NCBI GenBank assembly: GCA_963731615.1
Contig: CAVSWD010000001.1
Location: 186,001 to 250,000, forward strand
Reading direction: 5' to 3'
Origin: Gaiellasilicea sp963731615
GTDB lineage: Bacteria > Actinomycetota > Thermoleophilia > Gaiellales > Gaiellaceae
Length of the DNA: 64,000 bases
Under the pieces are notes generated by a model. The model worked only from the letters and a program-made list of their open reading frames with translations, did not search any database and was not told the origin of the DNA. Below, in pieces: positions 26,669 through 34,124 of this stretch (position 1 is its first letter; the number at the start of each line of letters is the position of its first letter). The translations under genes and the position numbers were made by a program.

Positions 26669-26943
26669 CCCGGTCGCGCTAGGTGGGGAGTTAGCGGTTC
26701 CCTGTACCCGACATCCGCTCCAGCGGGGCCGAACGCCGTCCGAGGGCGGCTTCAACGGGATCAGGTCTCGCGCACGTGGCGTCGATGGTCGGGTTCCGCG
26801 CACTGAGAGCATCCGAACCGCGTCAGGTCCGGAAGGAAGCAGCGCTAAGGATTCCCTCTCAGGTGACGCGGTCTCGCCCGGCCGGAGCCGGCGGCGCGAT
26901 CACCCCCCGAGGAGGCTTCTCGAAGACGGAGTGCGTGACCGGG
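26669..26943 (+). ncRNA. ffs: Signal recognition particle RNA, long (Bacillus-like) form
   Basis: The Ffh-binding core GTCAGGTCCGGAAGGAAGCA is at about 26824-26843, followed by GCGCTAA. The Alu-domain sequence GGTTCCCTGTACCCG and CGGGGCCGAA upstream matches the layout of the ~270-nt B. subtilis scRNA. The ends pair: CCCGGTCGCGC (26669-26679) with GCGTGACCGGG (26933-26943), eleven pairs with one G-U, which sets the boundaries at 275 nt. It guides Ffh to ribosomes making membrane and secreted proteins. Confidence 0.9.
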
Positions 26944-26982
26944 CCTCACGCCCCTGGGCGGTCGGCTCCCGCCGGGCCGGTT

Positions 26983-27636
26983 TCAAGTGATCCCGGCTTC
27001 GACGACCTCGCGCCTCTCGCGCCGCTCCGCCCGGCGGCCCGTACCTCCGTACTGTTCCACCGGGCTACGCACCGCGAGCAGCGCGCCAGGAACGTGAGGA
27101 GCGTCACTCTCGGCGCGCTGGACGCTGAAGACGCAGCCCGGGTCGCCGCGTCTCATGCACTGGAGCTCCTCGATCGCAATCTCGTCGCCGTAGTAGGTGG
27201 CCGTTCCCAGGACGAGCCCTTCGAGCAGCGTGCAGAGGCCGCGCTCGGAGGTGTACGAGACGAGGACGCCGAGATCGCCGAACGCGTGCACGTGCAGCTT
27301 CGGCGGGGAGGCGCCGGGGATCGTGGCGCGCACCACCTCGTGGATCTTCTCCTCGATCCCGAGCAGGAACGCGAAACAGTCCGCGCTCTCCTCGTAGTAG
27401 GCCGGAAAGAGCTCGGTGAACGTCTGCTGCGCGACGAACGAGCCGAAACCGCGCTCGACGTCGGCGACCTGCTCGCCAGTTGCCGCCGCGAGCCGGTCGA
27501 CCTGCGCCGCGAACGAGGTGTCGTCGTACGCCTCGTCGAGCTCGAACTGCCGGCCCTGCCAGAGCTCGGTGGCCTTCCGCTCGCCCAGACGCACGATCGA
27601 GTAGTCGCGCAGGCCGGCGAAGATCAGGCCGTGCAC
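26983..27636 (-). CDS. Stand-alone H-NOX (haem-nitric oxide binding) protein
   Basis: 217 aa. N-terminal MHGLIFAGLRDYSIVRLG, ELFPAYYEESADCFAFLLGI, then EEKIHEVVRATIPGASPPKL, where the histidine is the likely proximal haem ligand. LVSYTSERGLC contains the Y-x-S-x-R signature that contacts the haem propionates. C-terminal LGTATYYGDEIAIEEL and CMRRGDPGCVFSVQ complete the fold. H-NOX proteins sense NO or O2 and usually partner a kinase or cyclase; none is adjacent here. GTG at 27636 is the start. The stop lies 40 bases beyond the SRP RNA 3' end, convergent to it. Confidence 0.82.
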   Translation of the reverse strand: MHGLIFAGLRDYSIVRLGERKATELWQGRQFELDEAYDDTSFAAQVDRLAAATGEQVADVERGFGSFVAQQTFTELFPAYYEESADCFAFLLGIEEKIHEVVRATIPGASPPKLHVHAFGDLGVLVSYTSERGLCTLLEGLVLGTATYYGDEIAIEELQCMRRGDPGCVFSVQRAESDAPHVPGALLAVRSPVEQYGGTGRRAERRERREVVEAGIT

Positions 27637-27643
27637 GCGACCC

Positions 27644-28861
27644 CTACCCCAGCTGCCAGCTGCCGCCGCGGAGGATCGGCACAGCCGTTCCGTCCGCCTC
27701 GATCCCGTCTACCTCGACCTCCGGCCCGCCGATCATGAAGTCGGTGTGGATCGTCGACTCGTTGAAGCCGAGCTCGGCAAGCTCCGCCTCGCTCGCGTCG
27801 GCGCCGCCGTCGATCGCCTCGAGAAAACCAGATCCGAACGCGACGTGGCAGGCTGCGTTCTCGTCGAAGAGCGTGTTCAGGAACACGAGCCCCGAGCGGC
27901 CGACGCGCGAGTCGCCGTCGACGAGTGCGATCTCGCCGAGCTTCGTGGCTCCCTCGTCGGAGCGCATCTGCTCGCGGATGACGTCGGCGCCGGCGCTCGC
28001 GTTCACCTCGACCGCCCGCCCGCCTTCGAAGCGGAGCTCGAGGTCGCGCACGATCGTCCCGGTCACGGCGAGCGGCAACGTCGAGCGCACGACGCCCTCG
28101 GTCCGTCGCGCGTCCGGCGACGTGAAGATCTCCTCGGTGGGCATGTTCGCGACGTGGCGCCGGCCGCCCACGGTCTCTTTGACCGCCGAGAGCCACCGGG
28201 TCCGCGGAGTCAGCCCGACCGTGAGGTCGGTGCCGTCGCCCCGGAAGTGAAGGCTGTCGAAGGCGCGCTCGTTCATCAGGTCGGCGCGTGCGACGAGCTT
28301 CTCGATGTGCAGTCGCCAGGCCTCGACCGGGTCGGGCTCGTCGAGCCGCGTGGCCGAGACGACGGCATCCCAGAGCCGCTCGACGTCCGGCTCGCCGAAG
28401 ACGGTGGTCGCCCAGCCGTCGTTCGGATAGGCGACGATCGTCCAGTTGATCAGACTCTGGTTCAGCGCCTTCAAATAGCGCTCGGACAGCTCGCGCATGC
28501 GGGTCTTGCCGACCCGCGTGCCGTCGAGATCCGCCAGCAGCTCCGGCTCGGGGTCGCCGGTGATCGAGATCAGGGCGCCTCCCTGCTCGGCGATGTAATC
28601 GATTTTCGTCAGCACCCACGGCGGCGTCCAGCCGAGTGTCTCCTCGTCGGCGTGCTCGATCCGAGAGCGGCGGACGTGCTGGTCCGAGTACTCGACGTCG
28701 ACGTACCGGGCGCCAAGGGCGTAGGCGCAGCGAGCGATCGCCTGCGCAAGCGGAGCGTGGTCCGGCAACGCCGTCACCCAGAGAACCTGGCCCTCACCGA
28801 CGTTCGAGCCGACCTCGACGGCGAGCCGGGCGTAACGTTCGAGGCGTTCGTCAGGCGACAT
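27644..28861 (-). CDS. M29 (AmpS/PepS/aminopeptidase T) family metallopeptidase
   Basis: 405 aa, usual M29 length; removes N-terminal amino acids from peptides using two Co/Zn ions. Recognisable blocks: HVANMPTEEIFTSPDARRTE with metal-binding glutamates, LVDGDSRVGRSGLVFLNTLF, ENAACHVAFGSGF, and ESTIHTDFMIGG with histidine and aspartate ligands. ATG at 28861 is supported by TAGGAT eight bases upstream. Divergent from clpS with 40 bases between, so both promoters are back to back. A cytosolic peptidase next to the N-degron adaptor gene is a suggestive pairing (inference). Confidence 0.92.
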   Translation of the reverse strand: MSPDERLERYARLAVEVGSNVGEGQVLWVTALPDHAPLAQAIARCAYALGARYVDVEYSDQHVRRSRIEHADEETLGWTPPWVLTKIDYIAEQGGALISITGDPEPELLADLDGTRVGKTRMRELSERYLKALNQSLINWTIVAYPNDGWATTVFGEPDVERLWDAVVSATRLDEPDPVEAWRLHIEKLVARADLMNERAFDSLHFRGDGTDLTVGLTPRTRWLSAVKETVGGRRHVANMPTEEIFTSPDARRTEGVVRSTLPLAVTGTIVRDLELRFEGGRAVEVNASAGADVIREQMRSDEGATKLGEIALVDGDSRVGRSGLVFLNTLFDENAACHVAFGSGFLEAIDGGADASEAELAELGFNESTIHTDFMIGGPEVEVDGIEADGTAVPILRGGSWQLG

Positions 28862-28869
28862 GGCGCGAA

Positions 28870-28875
28870 ATCCTA
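28870..28875 (-). promoter_or_regulatory. -10 box TAGGAT of the M29 peptidase
   Basis: TAGGAT, eight bases before the ATG at 28861. Confidence 0.45.
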
Positions 28876-28887
28876 CCGCGGCGTTGC

Positions 28888-28893
28888 TACCGT
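28888..28893 (+). promoter_or_regulatory. -10 box TACCGT of clpS
   Basis: TACCGT, eight bases before the ATG at 28902. Confidence 0.45.
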
Positions 28894-28901
28894 CACGCGC
28901 G

Positions 28902-29201
28902 ATGAGCCCGGCCACCGAGACTCCGGTCCGCGAGCCGAGGATCGGCGATCCCGGCGGTAGCTTCGACTCTCCGTGGCGGGTGATCGTGCTCAACGACGAC
29001 CACAACACGTTCGACGGAGTTGCCCACGCCCTGGCGGCGGTGCTGCCGGGAGTCGGCTTCGAGCAGGGCATGAGCTTCGCGAACCGGATCCACTCGAGCG
29101 GCCGCGCGGTGGTCTGGTCGGGGCACAAGGAGACGGCGGAGCTCTACTGGGAGCAGCTGCAGGGTTACGGGCTCACGATGGCTCCCCTCGACCGCGGCTG
29201 A
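28902..29201 (+). CDS. clpS: ATP-dependent Clp protease adaptor ClpS
   Basis: 99 aa. WRVIVLNDDHNTFDGVAHAL is the N-degron binding core with its Asn-Asp-Asp-His signature, followed by the helical AVLPGVGFEQGMSFANRIHS and the C-terminal WSGHKETAELYWEQLQGYGL that contacts ClpA/ClpC. ClpS delivers proteins with bulky N-terminal residues to the Clp protease. ATG at 28902 is supported by TACCGT. The next gene starts 20 bases on with its own -10 box. Confidence 0.94.
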   Translation: MSPATETPVREPRIGDPGGSFDSPWRVIVLNDDHNTFDGVAHALAAVLPGVGFEQGMSFANRIHSSGRAVVWSGHKETAELYWEQLQGYGLTMAPLDRG

Positions 29202-29207
29202 CGCTGG

Positions 29208-29213
29208 TAGGTT
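29208..29213 (+). promoter_or_regulatory. -10 box TAGGTT of the cytochrome c gene
   Basis: TAGGTT, seven bases before the GTG at 29221. Confidence 0.45.
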
Positions 29214-29220
29214 CCCGCGC

Positions 29221-29760
29221 GTGCTGCTCGCGATCACGAACAACGGCAAGATCGGGCTGGCGGTACTCGCAGGCCTCCTGATCGTCTTCGCGCTGCTCTC
29301 GTCGTTCTACTTCCCCCGCCGAAATCCGGACTTTCCCGGCGACCGGCTCGGCCTGTTCACCGTCGTGACCGTGATCCTCTTCCTCGGGACGATGGGCGGG
29401 GTCTTCTACTTCGCGAAGGAAGAGGAAGAGCCGGGCCACGCCGAGGCGGCCGAAACGCACGGCGACGAGACGGGAGCCGAGCCGACGACGACCGCGCCGG
29501 AGAACGGCGGACCACCGGGCGACGCGGCCGCCGGCGAAGCGGTCTTCGCGTCGGCGGGCTGCGGCGCGTGCCACACGCTGGAGGCAGCGGGATCGAGCGG
29601 CCAGGTCGGCCCCAATCTGGACGAGTCGGAGCCCGCTGCCGAGCTGGTCGTCGACCGGGTCACGAACGGCCAGGGCGCAATGCCGCCATTCGGAGATCAG
29701 CTCGACGAGCAGCAGATCGAAGACGTGACGGCGTTCGTCGTCGAGTCCACCCAGGGATAG
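29221..29760 (+). CDS. Membrane-anchored c-type cytochrome
   Basis: 179 aa. Two hydrophobic spans (IGLAVLAGLLIVFALLSSFY; LFTVVTVILFLGTMGGVFYF) precede an acidic, proline-rich linker and a class I cytochrome c domain: GEAVFASAGCGACHTL with one CxxCH haem site, VGPNLDESEP, and GAMPPFGDQLDEQQIEDVTA, whose methionine is the likely sixth ligand. Such mono-haem proteins pass electrons to terminal oxidases on the outer face of the membrane. No oxidase genes are in the window. Confidence 0.88.
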   Translation: MLLAITNNGKIGLAVLAGLLIVFALLSSFYFPRRNPDFPGDRLGLFTVVTVILFLGTMGGVFYFAKEEEEPGHAEAAETHGDETGAEPTTTAPENGGPPGDAAAGEAVFASAGCGACHTLEAAGSSGQVGPNLDESEPAAELVVDRVTNGQGAMPPFGDQLDEQQIEDVTAFVVESTQG

Positions 29761-29775
29761 CGGCTCAGGGGTAGA

Positions 29776-29781
29776 TACCCT
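29776..29781 (+). promoter_or_regulatory. -10 box TACCCT of tRNA-Ser(GGA)
   Basis: TACCCT, eleven bases before the tRNA 5' end; the same hexamer as at the SRP RNA gene. Confidence 0.4.
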
Positions 29782-29792
29782 GTCGCTCGCCC

Positions 29793-29881
29793 GGAGAGGT
29801 GTCCGAGCGGCCGAAGGAGCGCGACTGGAAATCGCGTACGCGTCGAAAGGCGTGTCGCGGGTTCAAATCCCGCCCTCTCCG
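29793..29881 (+). tRNA. tRNA-Ser (GGA)
   Basis: Acceptor GGAGAGG / CCTCTCC, anticodon stem CGCGA-CTGGAAA-TCGCG with anticodon GGA, long variable arm as in class II tRNAs, T-arm GCGGG-TTCAAAT-CCCGC. CCA not encoded. Confidence 0.95.
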
Positions 29882-29905
29882 TTGCGGTTGTTTCAGAGGT
29901 CGTCT

Positions 29906-29937
29906 CAAGAACCCGGCTCGGCTGGGCCGGGTTCTTG
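29906..29937 (+). terminator. Hairpin after tRNA-Ser(GGA)
   Basis: Perfect 12-bp stem CAAGAACCCGGC / GCCGGGTTCTTG, eight-base loop, 24 bases after the tRNA. No long T-run. The rest of 29938-30070 shows nothing recognisable apart from the aquaporin ribosome site. Confidence 0.65.
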
Positions 29938-30070
29938 ATCCGAATCGACCTGTCCTCCGCTGTTCCGCTGCGCACGGCAGTCGCGGGTGTCAGTATCCCC
30001 GCGATGAGCCTGACGCGCCGGTCGCGGCCCGACGCAGACGGACGAGCTGGGGTCGAATGAGGAGAGTGAG

Positions 30071-30835
30071 ATGGAACCGTCATCGCTTGGTCTGCGCCTT
30101 GGAGCGGAGGCACTCGGCACGTTTCTGTTCTTCTTTCTCGGCTTCAACGCGGTCGCCGTTTCGGTCGACATCGGCGCCTCGGCGATCGGCAGCCTCGGGA
30201 TCGCGTTCGCGTTCGGGCTCGGCCTCGCGCTGGCAATCGCGGCGCTAGGGCACATCTCCGGCGGCCACTTCAACCCCGCCGTGTCCCTCGGCCTCACAGC
30301 GGCCCGGAAGTTCCCACCGAAGGAAGTCCTCCCGTACTGGATCGCTCAGCTCGTTGGAGGCTTCGTCGCCATTGTCGCGGTCGCCCTCGTCTACTCCGGG
30401 GGCGCGGTCGACGCACTCGGGACTGCTCCTGGGGTCGGCATCTCGGACGGAGGCGCGCTCCTGCTCGAACTCATTGCGACCGCCCTCTTCGTGATGGTGA
30501 TCTGCACCGTCGCGACAGATGACCGTGCGCCCTGGAAGGGCGTCATGGCGCCGCTGCTGATCGGGCTCTTCATCTTCACCGCGGCGGTTGCGATCGGCCC
30601 GGCGTCGGGCGGCTCGTTCAACCCGGCGAGATCGCTCGTCCCGGCTCTTTTCAACGGCAGCTTCGGCGACCTCTGGATCTACCTCGTCGGGCCGCTTGCC
30701 GGGGGAATGATCGGAGGAGCGCTCTGGCTGCTGTTCAGCCCGACTCCCGAGTACGAACCGGAGACGATCCGCGCAGCCGGCGGCCAGCCGCAAACCGGCG
30801 GCACGGCGGCGGGCTCGACTGACAGGGGGGACTGA
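30071..30835 (+). CDS. Aquaporin (MIP family channel)
   Basis: 254 aa with six membrane spans and the two half-helix NPA boxes: SGGHFNPAVSLGL and SGGSFNPARSLVP. Residues around the second NPA (NPARS) favour a water channel rather than a glycerol facilitator (which has NPARD), but this is inference. Two-fold internal repeat as in all MIP channels. ATG at 30071 is preceded by GAGGAG. A hydrophilic glycine- and threonine-rich tail is cytosolic. Confidence 0.92.
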   Translation: MEPSSLGLRLGAEALGTFLFFFLGFNAVAVSVDIGASAIGSLGIAFAFGLGLALAIAALGHISGGHFNPAVSLGLTAARKFPPKEVLPYWIAQLVGGFVAIVAVALVYSGGAVDALGTAPGVGISDGGALLLELIATALFVMVICTVATDDRAPWKGVMAPLLIGLFIFTAAVAIGPASGGSFNPARSLVPALFNGSFGDLWIYLVGPLAGGMIGGALWLLFSPTPEYEPETIRAAGGQPQTGGTAAGSTDRGD

Positions 30836-30884
30836 GGAGCCCCGGTTGCCGATCCGCCGCGTGGAGGAGATTGCGACCGACCGG

Positions 30885-30890
30885 CACAAT
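30885..30890 (+). promoter_or_regulatory. Possible -10 box CACAAT of the GAF gene
   Basis: CACAAT, seven bases before ATG 30898; a variant lacking the initial T. Confidence 0.3.
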
Positions 30891-30897
30891 AGGGCGC

Positions 30898-31386
30898 ATG
30901 GCCGCTGACAATGTCGAGCGCTCGCTGTCGCGGATCTCGGCCGAGACGACCGTGTCGACCCTGCTTCACACCGCCTGCGAGGAGCTCGTGACGACGCTCG
31001 ACGCGGCCGGCTGCTCCGTGTCGCGGACGATCGGCGATCTCCTCGTCGAGCTCGCGCAGTGCATGCGCGCCGAGGATCCGCTGCCGCTGGCGCTCTACCT
31101 CGTCTCGGACTACCCGCTCACGCAGGAGGTGATCGAGCAGGGCGAGCCGCGGGTTGTCAGCCGCGCCGACCCGGATGCCGACCCCGCCGAGACCGAGCTG
31201 CTCGAGCGGCTCGGATTCGACTCGCTGCTGATGCTGCCGTTGCAGTCGCGCGACCGTTGGGGGCTCGTGGAGATCTACGGCGACGAGCGGGCGTTCGACA
31301 AGGACGAGATCGACACAGCAACCGCTCTCGTGGGCGGCATCGGCGAGCTCCTCGCCGAGCTCGAGAGCGGCGTGCCGAGGACGTAG
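30898..31386 (+). CDS. Single GAF-domain protein
   Basis: 162 aa. An N-terminal helix (VERSLSRISAETTVSTLLHT) leads into a compact GAF-like fold: LDAAGCSVSRTIGDLLVELA, LYLVSDYPLTQEVIEQGEPR, LLERLGFDSLLMLPLQSRDR and WGLVEIYGDERAFDKDEID. GAF domains bind small ligands or sense redox state; no output domain is attached. Five bases separate it from the coiled-coil gene downstream, so the two are probably co-transcribed. Ligand unknown. Confidence 0.75.
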   Translation: MAADNVERSLSRISAETTVSTLLHTACEELVTTLDAAGCSVSRTIGDLLVELAQCMRAEDPLPLALYLVSDYPLTQEVIEQGEPRVVSRADPDADPAETELLERLGFDSLLMLPLQSRDRWGLVEIYGDERAFDKDEIDTATALVGGIGELLAELESGVPRT

Positions 31387-31391
31387 CGAGC

Positions 31392-32117
31392 GTGGACGCG
31401 CCGCTCGCACGCGAGGCAAGTGCGCTCTACGAGCTTCCCGCAGGCGAGTTCACCGCGGCACGGAAGGCGCGCGCGACGGAGCTGCGGGGAGACGATCGCG
31501 AGCTTGCCGACGCGGTCGCGAAGCTGCCCAAGCCGACGGCCGCGGCCGCTGCCGTCAACAGGCTGGCGCGGCGTGACCCGTCGGAGGTGCGCGCATTGAT
31601 CCAGGCCGGCAAGCGCCTGCGGGATGCTCAGGAGCGGGCGGTCGGAGGCCGCGGCGGCGGCGAGAGCCTCCAGGAGGCGATCAAGGAGCAGCGGGCAGCG
31701 CTCGAGCGCGTCCAGCGTGAGCTCCGGCGGCTGCGTCTCTCGGAGCCTGTGCTCGAGCGAGCCCTCTCCACGCTTCGCGCAGCTTCGATCGACCCGGAGC
31801 TGCAGCCGCTCCTCGAGCGGGGGCTGCTCGCACGCGAGGTCGAGTCGGCCGGGTTCGCGATCGATCCCGGCCTCGCAGTGGCGCCGGCGGGGAAGCGGCC
31901 GGCGAAGGCGGCTCGAGCGGATACGCGTGCAGAGACAGGGAAGCGGCGTCAGGCGGCGCGGACGAAGCTGAAGGCCGCAACGGCGGCGCTCGCGGACGCC
32001 CGGCGCGAGGCGGCGGCCGCCGAACGCGAGCTCAAGCGGGCGCAGGGCGCCGTCGAGAAGGCCGAACGCAACGTCGAGGAGCTCACCGAAGAGCTCGGAG
32101 GAGATCTGACGTCGTAG
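31392..32117 (+). CDS. Conserved coiled-coil protein of unknown function
   Basis: 241 aa. N-terminal EASALYELPAGEFTAARKAR, then LPKPTAAAAAVNRLARRDPS form a conserved actinobacterial motif. The rest is charged helix with strong coiled-coil character (EQRAALERVQRELRRLRLSE and the C-terminal EAAAAERELKRAQGAVEKAE). No membrane span, no catalytic motif. GTG at 31392 follows the GAF gene by five bases. DNA- or envelope-associated roles have no support here. Confidence 0.65.
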   Translation: MDAPLAREASALYELPAGEFTAARKARATELRGDDRELADAVAKLPKPTAAAAAVNRLARRDPSEVRALIQAGKRLRDAQERAVGGRGGGESLQEAIKEQRAALERVQRELRRLRLSEPVLERALSTLRAASIDPELQPLLERGLLAREVESAGFAIDPGLAVAPAGKRPAKAARADTRAETGKRRQAARTKLKAATAALADARREAAAAERELKRAQGAVEKAERNVEELTEELGGDLTS

Positions 32118-32174
32118 CCCGGCGCCGGCTAGCTATGTTCTCCCGCAGGGGCAATGACGAAAGGGAGGGCAGCG

Positions 32175-32834
32175 ATGAGCCTGCGGATTGGCGACACGGC
32201 ACCGGACTTCGAGGCGGAGACGACCGAGGGTCGACTCAGCTTCCACGACTGGATCGGCGACTCCTGGGCGGTCATGTTCTCGCACCCGAAGAACTACACG
32301 CCGGTCTGCACGACCGAGCTCGGGCACATGGCGAAGATCAAGCCCGAGTTCGACCGTCGGGGCGTCAAGGTGATCGGGCTCTCTGTCGACCCGATCGAGA
32401 CCCACGCCGGCTGGGCGAAGGACATCGAGGAGACGCAGGGTCACGCGCCGAACTTCCCGACGATCGGCGACGCCGACTACAGCGTCTCGAAGCTGTACGG
32501 CATGCTGCCCGCCGACACCGAGGGTGACCCGCTCGCGCGGACGCCGGCGGACAACCAGACGGTGCGCAATGTCTTCGTCATCGGTCCCGACAAGAAGATC
32601 AAGCTGATCCTCGTCTATCCGATGACGACGGGCCGCAACTTCGACGAGGTGCTGCGGGTGATCGACTCCCTCCAGCTGACCGCCAACCACAAGGTCGCGA
32701 CGCCGGTGAACTGGCAGCAGGGGGACGACGTCATCATCGCCGGCTCGGTCTCGGACGAGGCCGCCAAGGAGACCTATCCGGACGGCTGGGAGTCGCCGAA
32801 GCCGTACATCCGGATCGTGCCGCAGCCGCGCTGA
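32175..32834 (+). CDS. 1-Cys peroxiredoxin (Prx6-type)
   Basis: 219 aa. Reduces hydroperoxides through the peroxidatic cysteine in FSHPKNYTPVCTTELGHMAK (P-x3-T-x2-C). The Prx6 C-terminal extension is present: LQLTANHKVATPVNWQQGDD, VIIAGSVSDEAAKETYPDGW. No second catalytic cysteine is seen, fitting the 1-Cys class. ATG at 32175 follows AGGGAGG; an ATG at 32154 is in frame but less well placed. A long inverted-repeat element begins ten bases after the stop. Confidence 0.93.
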   Translation: MSLRIGDTAPDFEAETTEGRLSFHDWIGDSWAVMFSHPKNYTPVCTTELGHMAKIKPEFDRRGVKVIGLSVDPIETHAGWAKDIEETQGHAPNFPTIGDADYSVSKLYGMLPADTEGDPLARTPADNQTVRNVFVIGPDKKIKLILVYPMTTGRNFDEVLRVIDSLQLTANHKVATPVNWQQGDDVIIAGSVSDEAAKETYPDGWESPKPYIRIVPQPR

Positions 32835-32843
32835 GGGAGTCCC

Positions 32844-33006
32844 TAGAGCCCGTTTCGAAATGAAGCTCTGAGTCGGCGGAACGCGCTGGGCGGCGCGATG
32901 CCGCGTCCTCAGTCGCACCGATATGCCGCATATCGGTGCTCCCTGCGTCCTTGCCTCGCACCACCCAGCACGCCCCGCCGACGAGGCGTCACTCCGAAAC
33001 GGGCTC
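32844..33006. repeat. Long imperfect inverted repeat with central hairpin, copy 1
   Basis: Ends GAGCCCGTTTCG (32846-32857) and CGAAACGGGCTC (32995-33006) are exact inverses. Inner parts also pair (GTCGGCGG with CCGCCGAC, and beyond). The centre holds a perfect 11-bp hairpin GCACCGATATG-CCG-CATATCGGTGC (32915-32939). A shorter relative lies at 53592-53640 on the other strand. It fills the gap between two convergent genes. Confidence 0.8.
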
Positions 33007-33482
33007 AGCGCACCGCTTTCTTCACGAGCGCGACGATCTTCTTCTCCTCGGCGGGGGTCAGCTTCTTCAGTGCGAACGACGTCGGCCACATCGTCCCCTG
33101 GTCGAGGTCCGCTTCGTCGCTGAAGCCGAAGGTGGCGTATCTCGAGTCGAACTTCTCCGCGCTCTGGAAGAAGCAGACGATCTTCCCGTCCTTCGCGTAG
33201 GCGGGCATGCCGTACCAGGTCTTGGGCGAGAGGGTCGGCGCGGCGGCCGTGATGAGTCGTGTGCAGCCGCTTGGCCATGGTGCGGTCTGTCCCCTTCATC
33301 TCGGAGACCTTCTCGAGCAGGGCTTTCTCGCCGTCCGCCTTGGTCGCCTCCGCCTTCAGCTCCTTGGCGCGCTCCTTCATCGCCGCGCGTTCGGCGGCCG
33401 TGAATCCCTTGGTCGCTCCGGTGCGCTTCGTCGGAGTGCGCTTCGTCGAAGCGCTCTTCGTCGCGGTCTTCTTCGTCGCCAT
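33005..33482 (-). CDS. DUF1801-type (YdhG/YjbR-like) protein, one frameshift
   Basis: About 159 aa. A lysine/threonine-rich N-terminus (MATKKTATKSASTKRTPTKR) precedes a charged helix and the domain: AAAPTLSPKTWYGMPAYAKD, KIVCFFQSAEKFDSRYATFG, then LTPAEEKKIVALVKKAVR. The frame breaks near 33257, where one extra base separates MAKRLH from LITAAAPTLSP; dropping it restores the family sequence. Relatives are small YdhG-type proteins of unclear function. ATG at 33482 follows AGGAGG. The lysine-rich extension could bind nucleic acid (inference). Confidence 0.75.
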
Positions 33483-33677
33483 TACGTGCCTCCTGGCCTG
33501 TCGGTTCAGCGCATCGGACTCTACTGAAGCCATGGGTCGGTGGTTTCGGATCACCCACACCTACCTCAACTGTGGTTCGCGACTCGACACGCGCGCTGCG
33601 CGCAGCGGTCCGGTTGCGACAAGAGGCCTGGGGGCAGAGAGAGTCTGAACACCTGATCGCATCAAGGAGGTCGATCT

Positions 33678-34076
33678 ATGGCTAGGAGAGTTCTGATCGT
33701 GAGCACGCTCGAGCACGGTGAGGATGAGCTGCAAGCACACGTCGGTGACGCCGACGAGGTCAAAGTGGTCGTGCCGGTGGTCAGACAGGGAGTGCTCGAC
33801 TGGCTCGCGAACGATGAAAAGGCCTTTGGCCACGCGGAGCGGGTCGCTGAGCGCACAGCCGAGCAGCTTCCCGGCGAGACGGTCGAGACGGTCGCCGGTG
33901 AAGCAAACGTCGACCTGGCGGTTCGTGATGCTCTCGCAACTTTCCCGGCTGACGAGATCGTCATCGCCGTGCGCCCCAGTGATGAGGAGGGCCTGATCGA
34001 ATCGCTCGCGACCGACAATGCTCCGCAGCGCGAGGTCGAGGGCGTGCCGGTTCGATTCGTCGTGATTCCGGACTAA
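33678..34076 (+). CDS. Small USP-like protein of unknown function
   Basis: 132 aa. RRVLIVSTLEHGEDELQAHV, DEVKVVVPVVRQGVLDWLAN, ANVDLAVRDALATFPADEIV and GVPVRFVVIPD suggest an alternating alpha/beta fold like universal-stress-type proteins, without the ATP-binding glycine motif. ATG at 33678 follows a perfect AAGGAGG by seven bases, one of the few strong Shine-Dalgarno sites here. Located just before an AAA+ ATPase and hsp20, a stress-protein neighbourhood. Confidence 0.65.
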   Translation: MARRVLIVSTLEHGEDELQAHVGDADEVKVVVPVVRQGVLDWLANDEKAFGHAERVAERTAEQLPGETVETVAGEANVDLAVRDALATFPADEIVIAVRPSDEEGLIESLATDNAPQREVEGVPVRFVVIPD

Positions 34077-34124
34077 CGCCCGCGCCAACGTTTTCCAGGC
34101 CCGGGTCGCGGAAACAGACTCACC

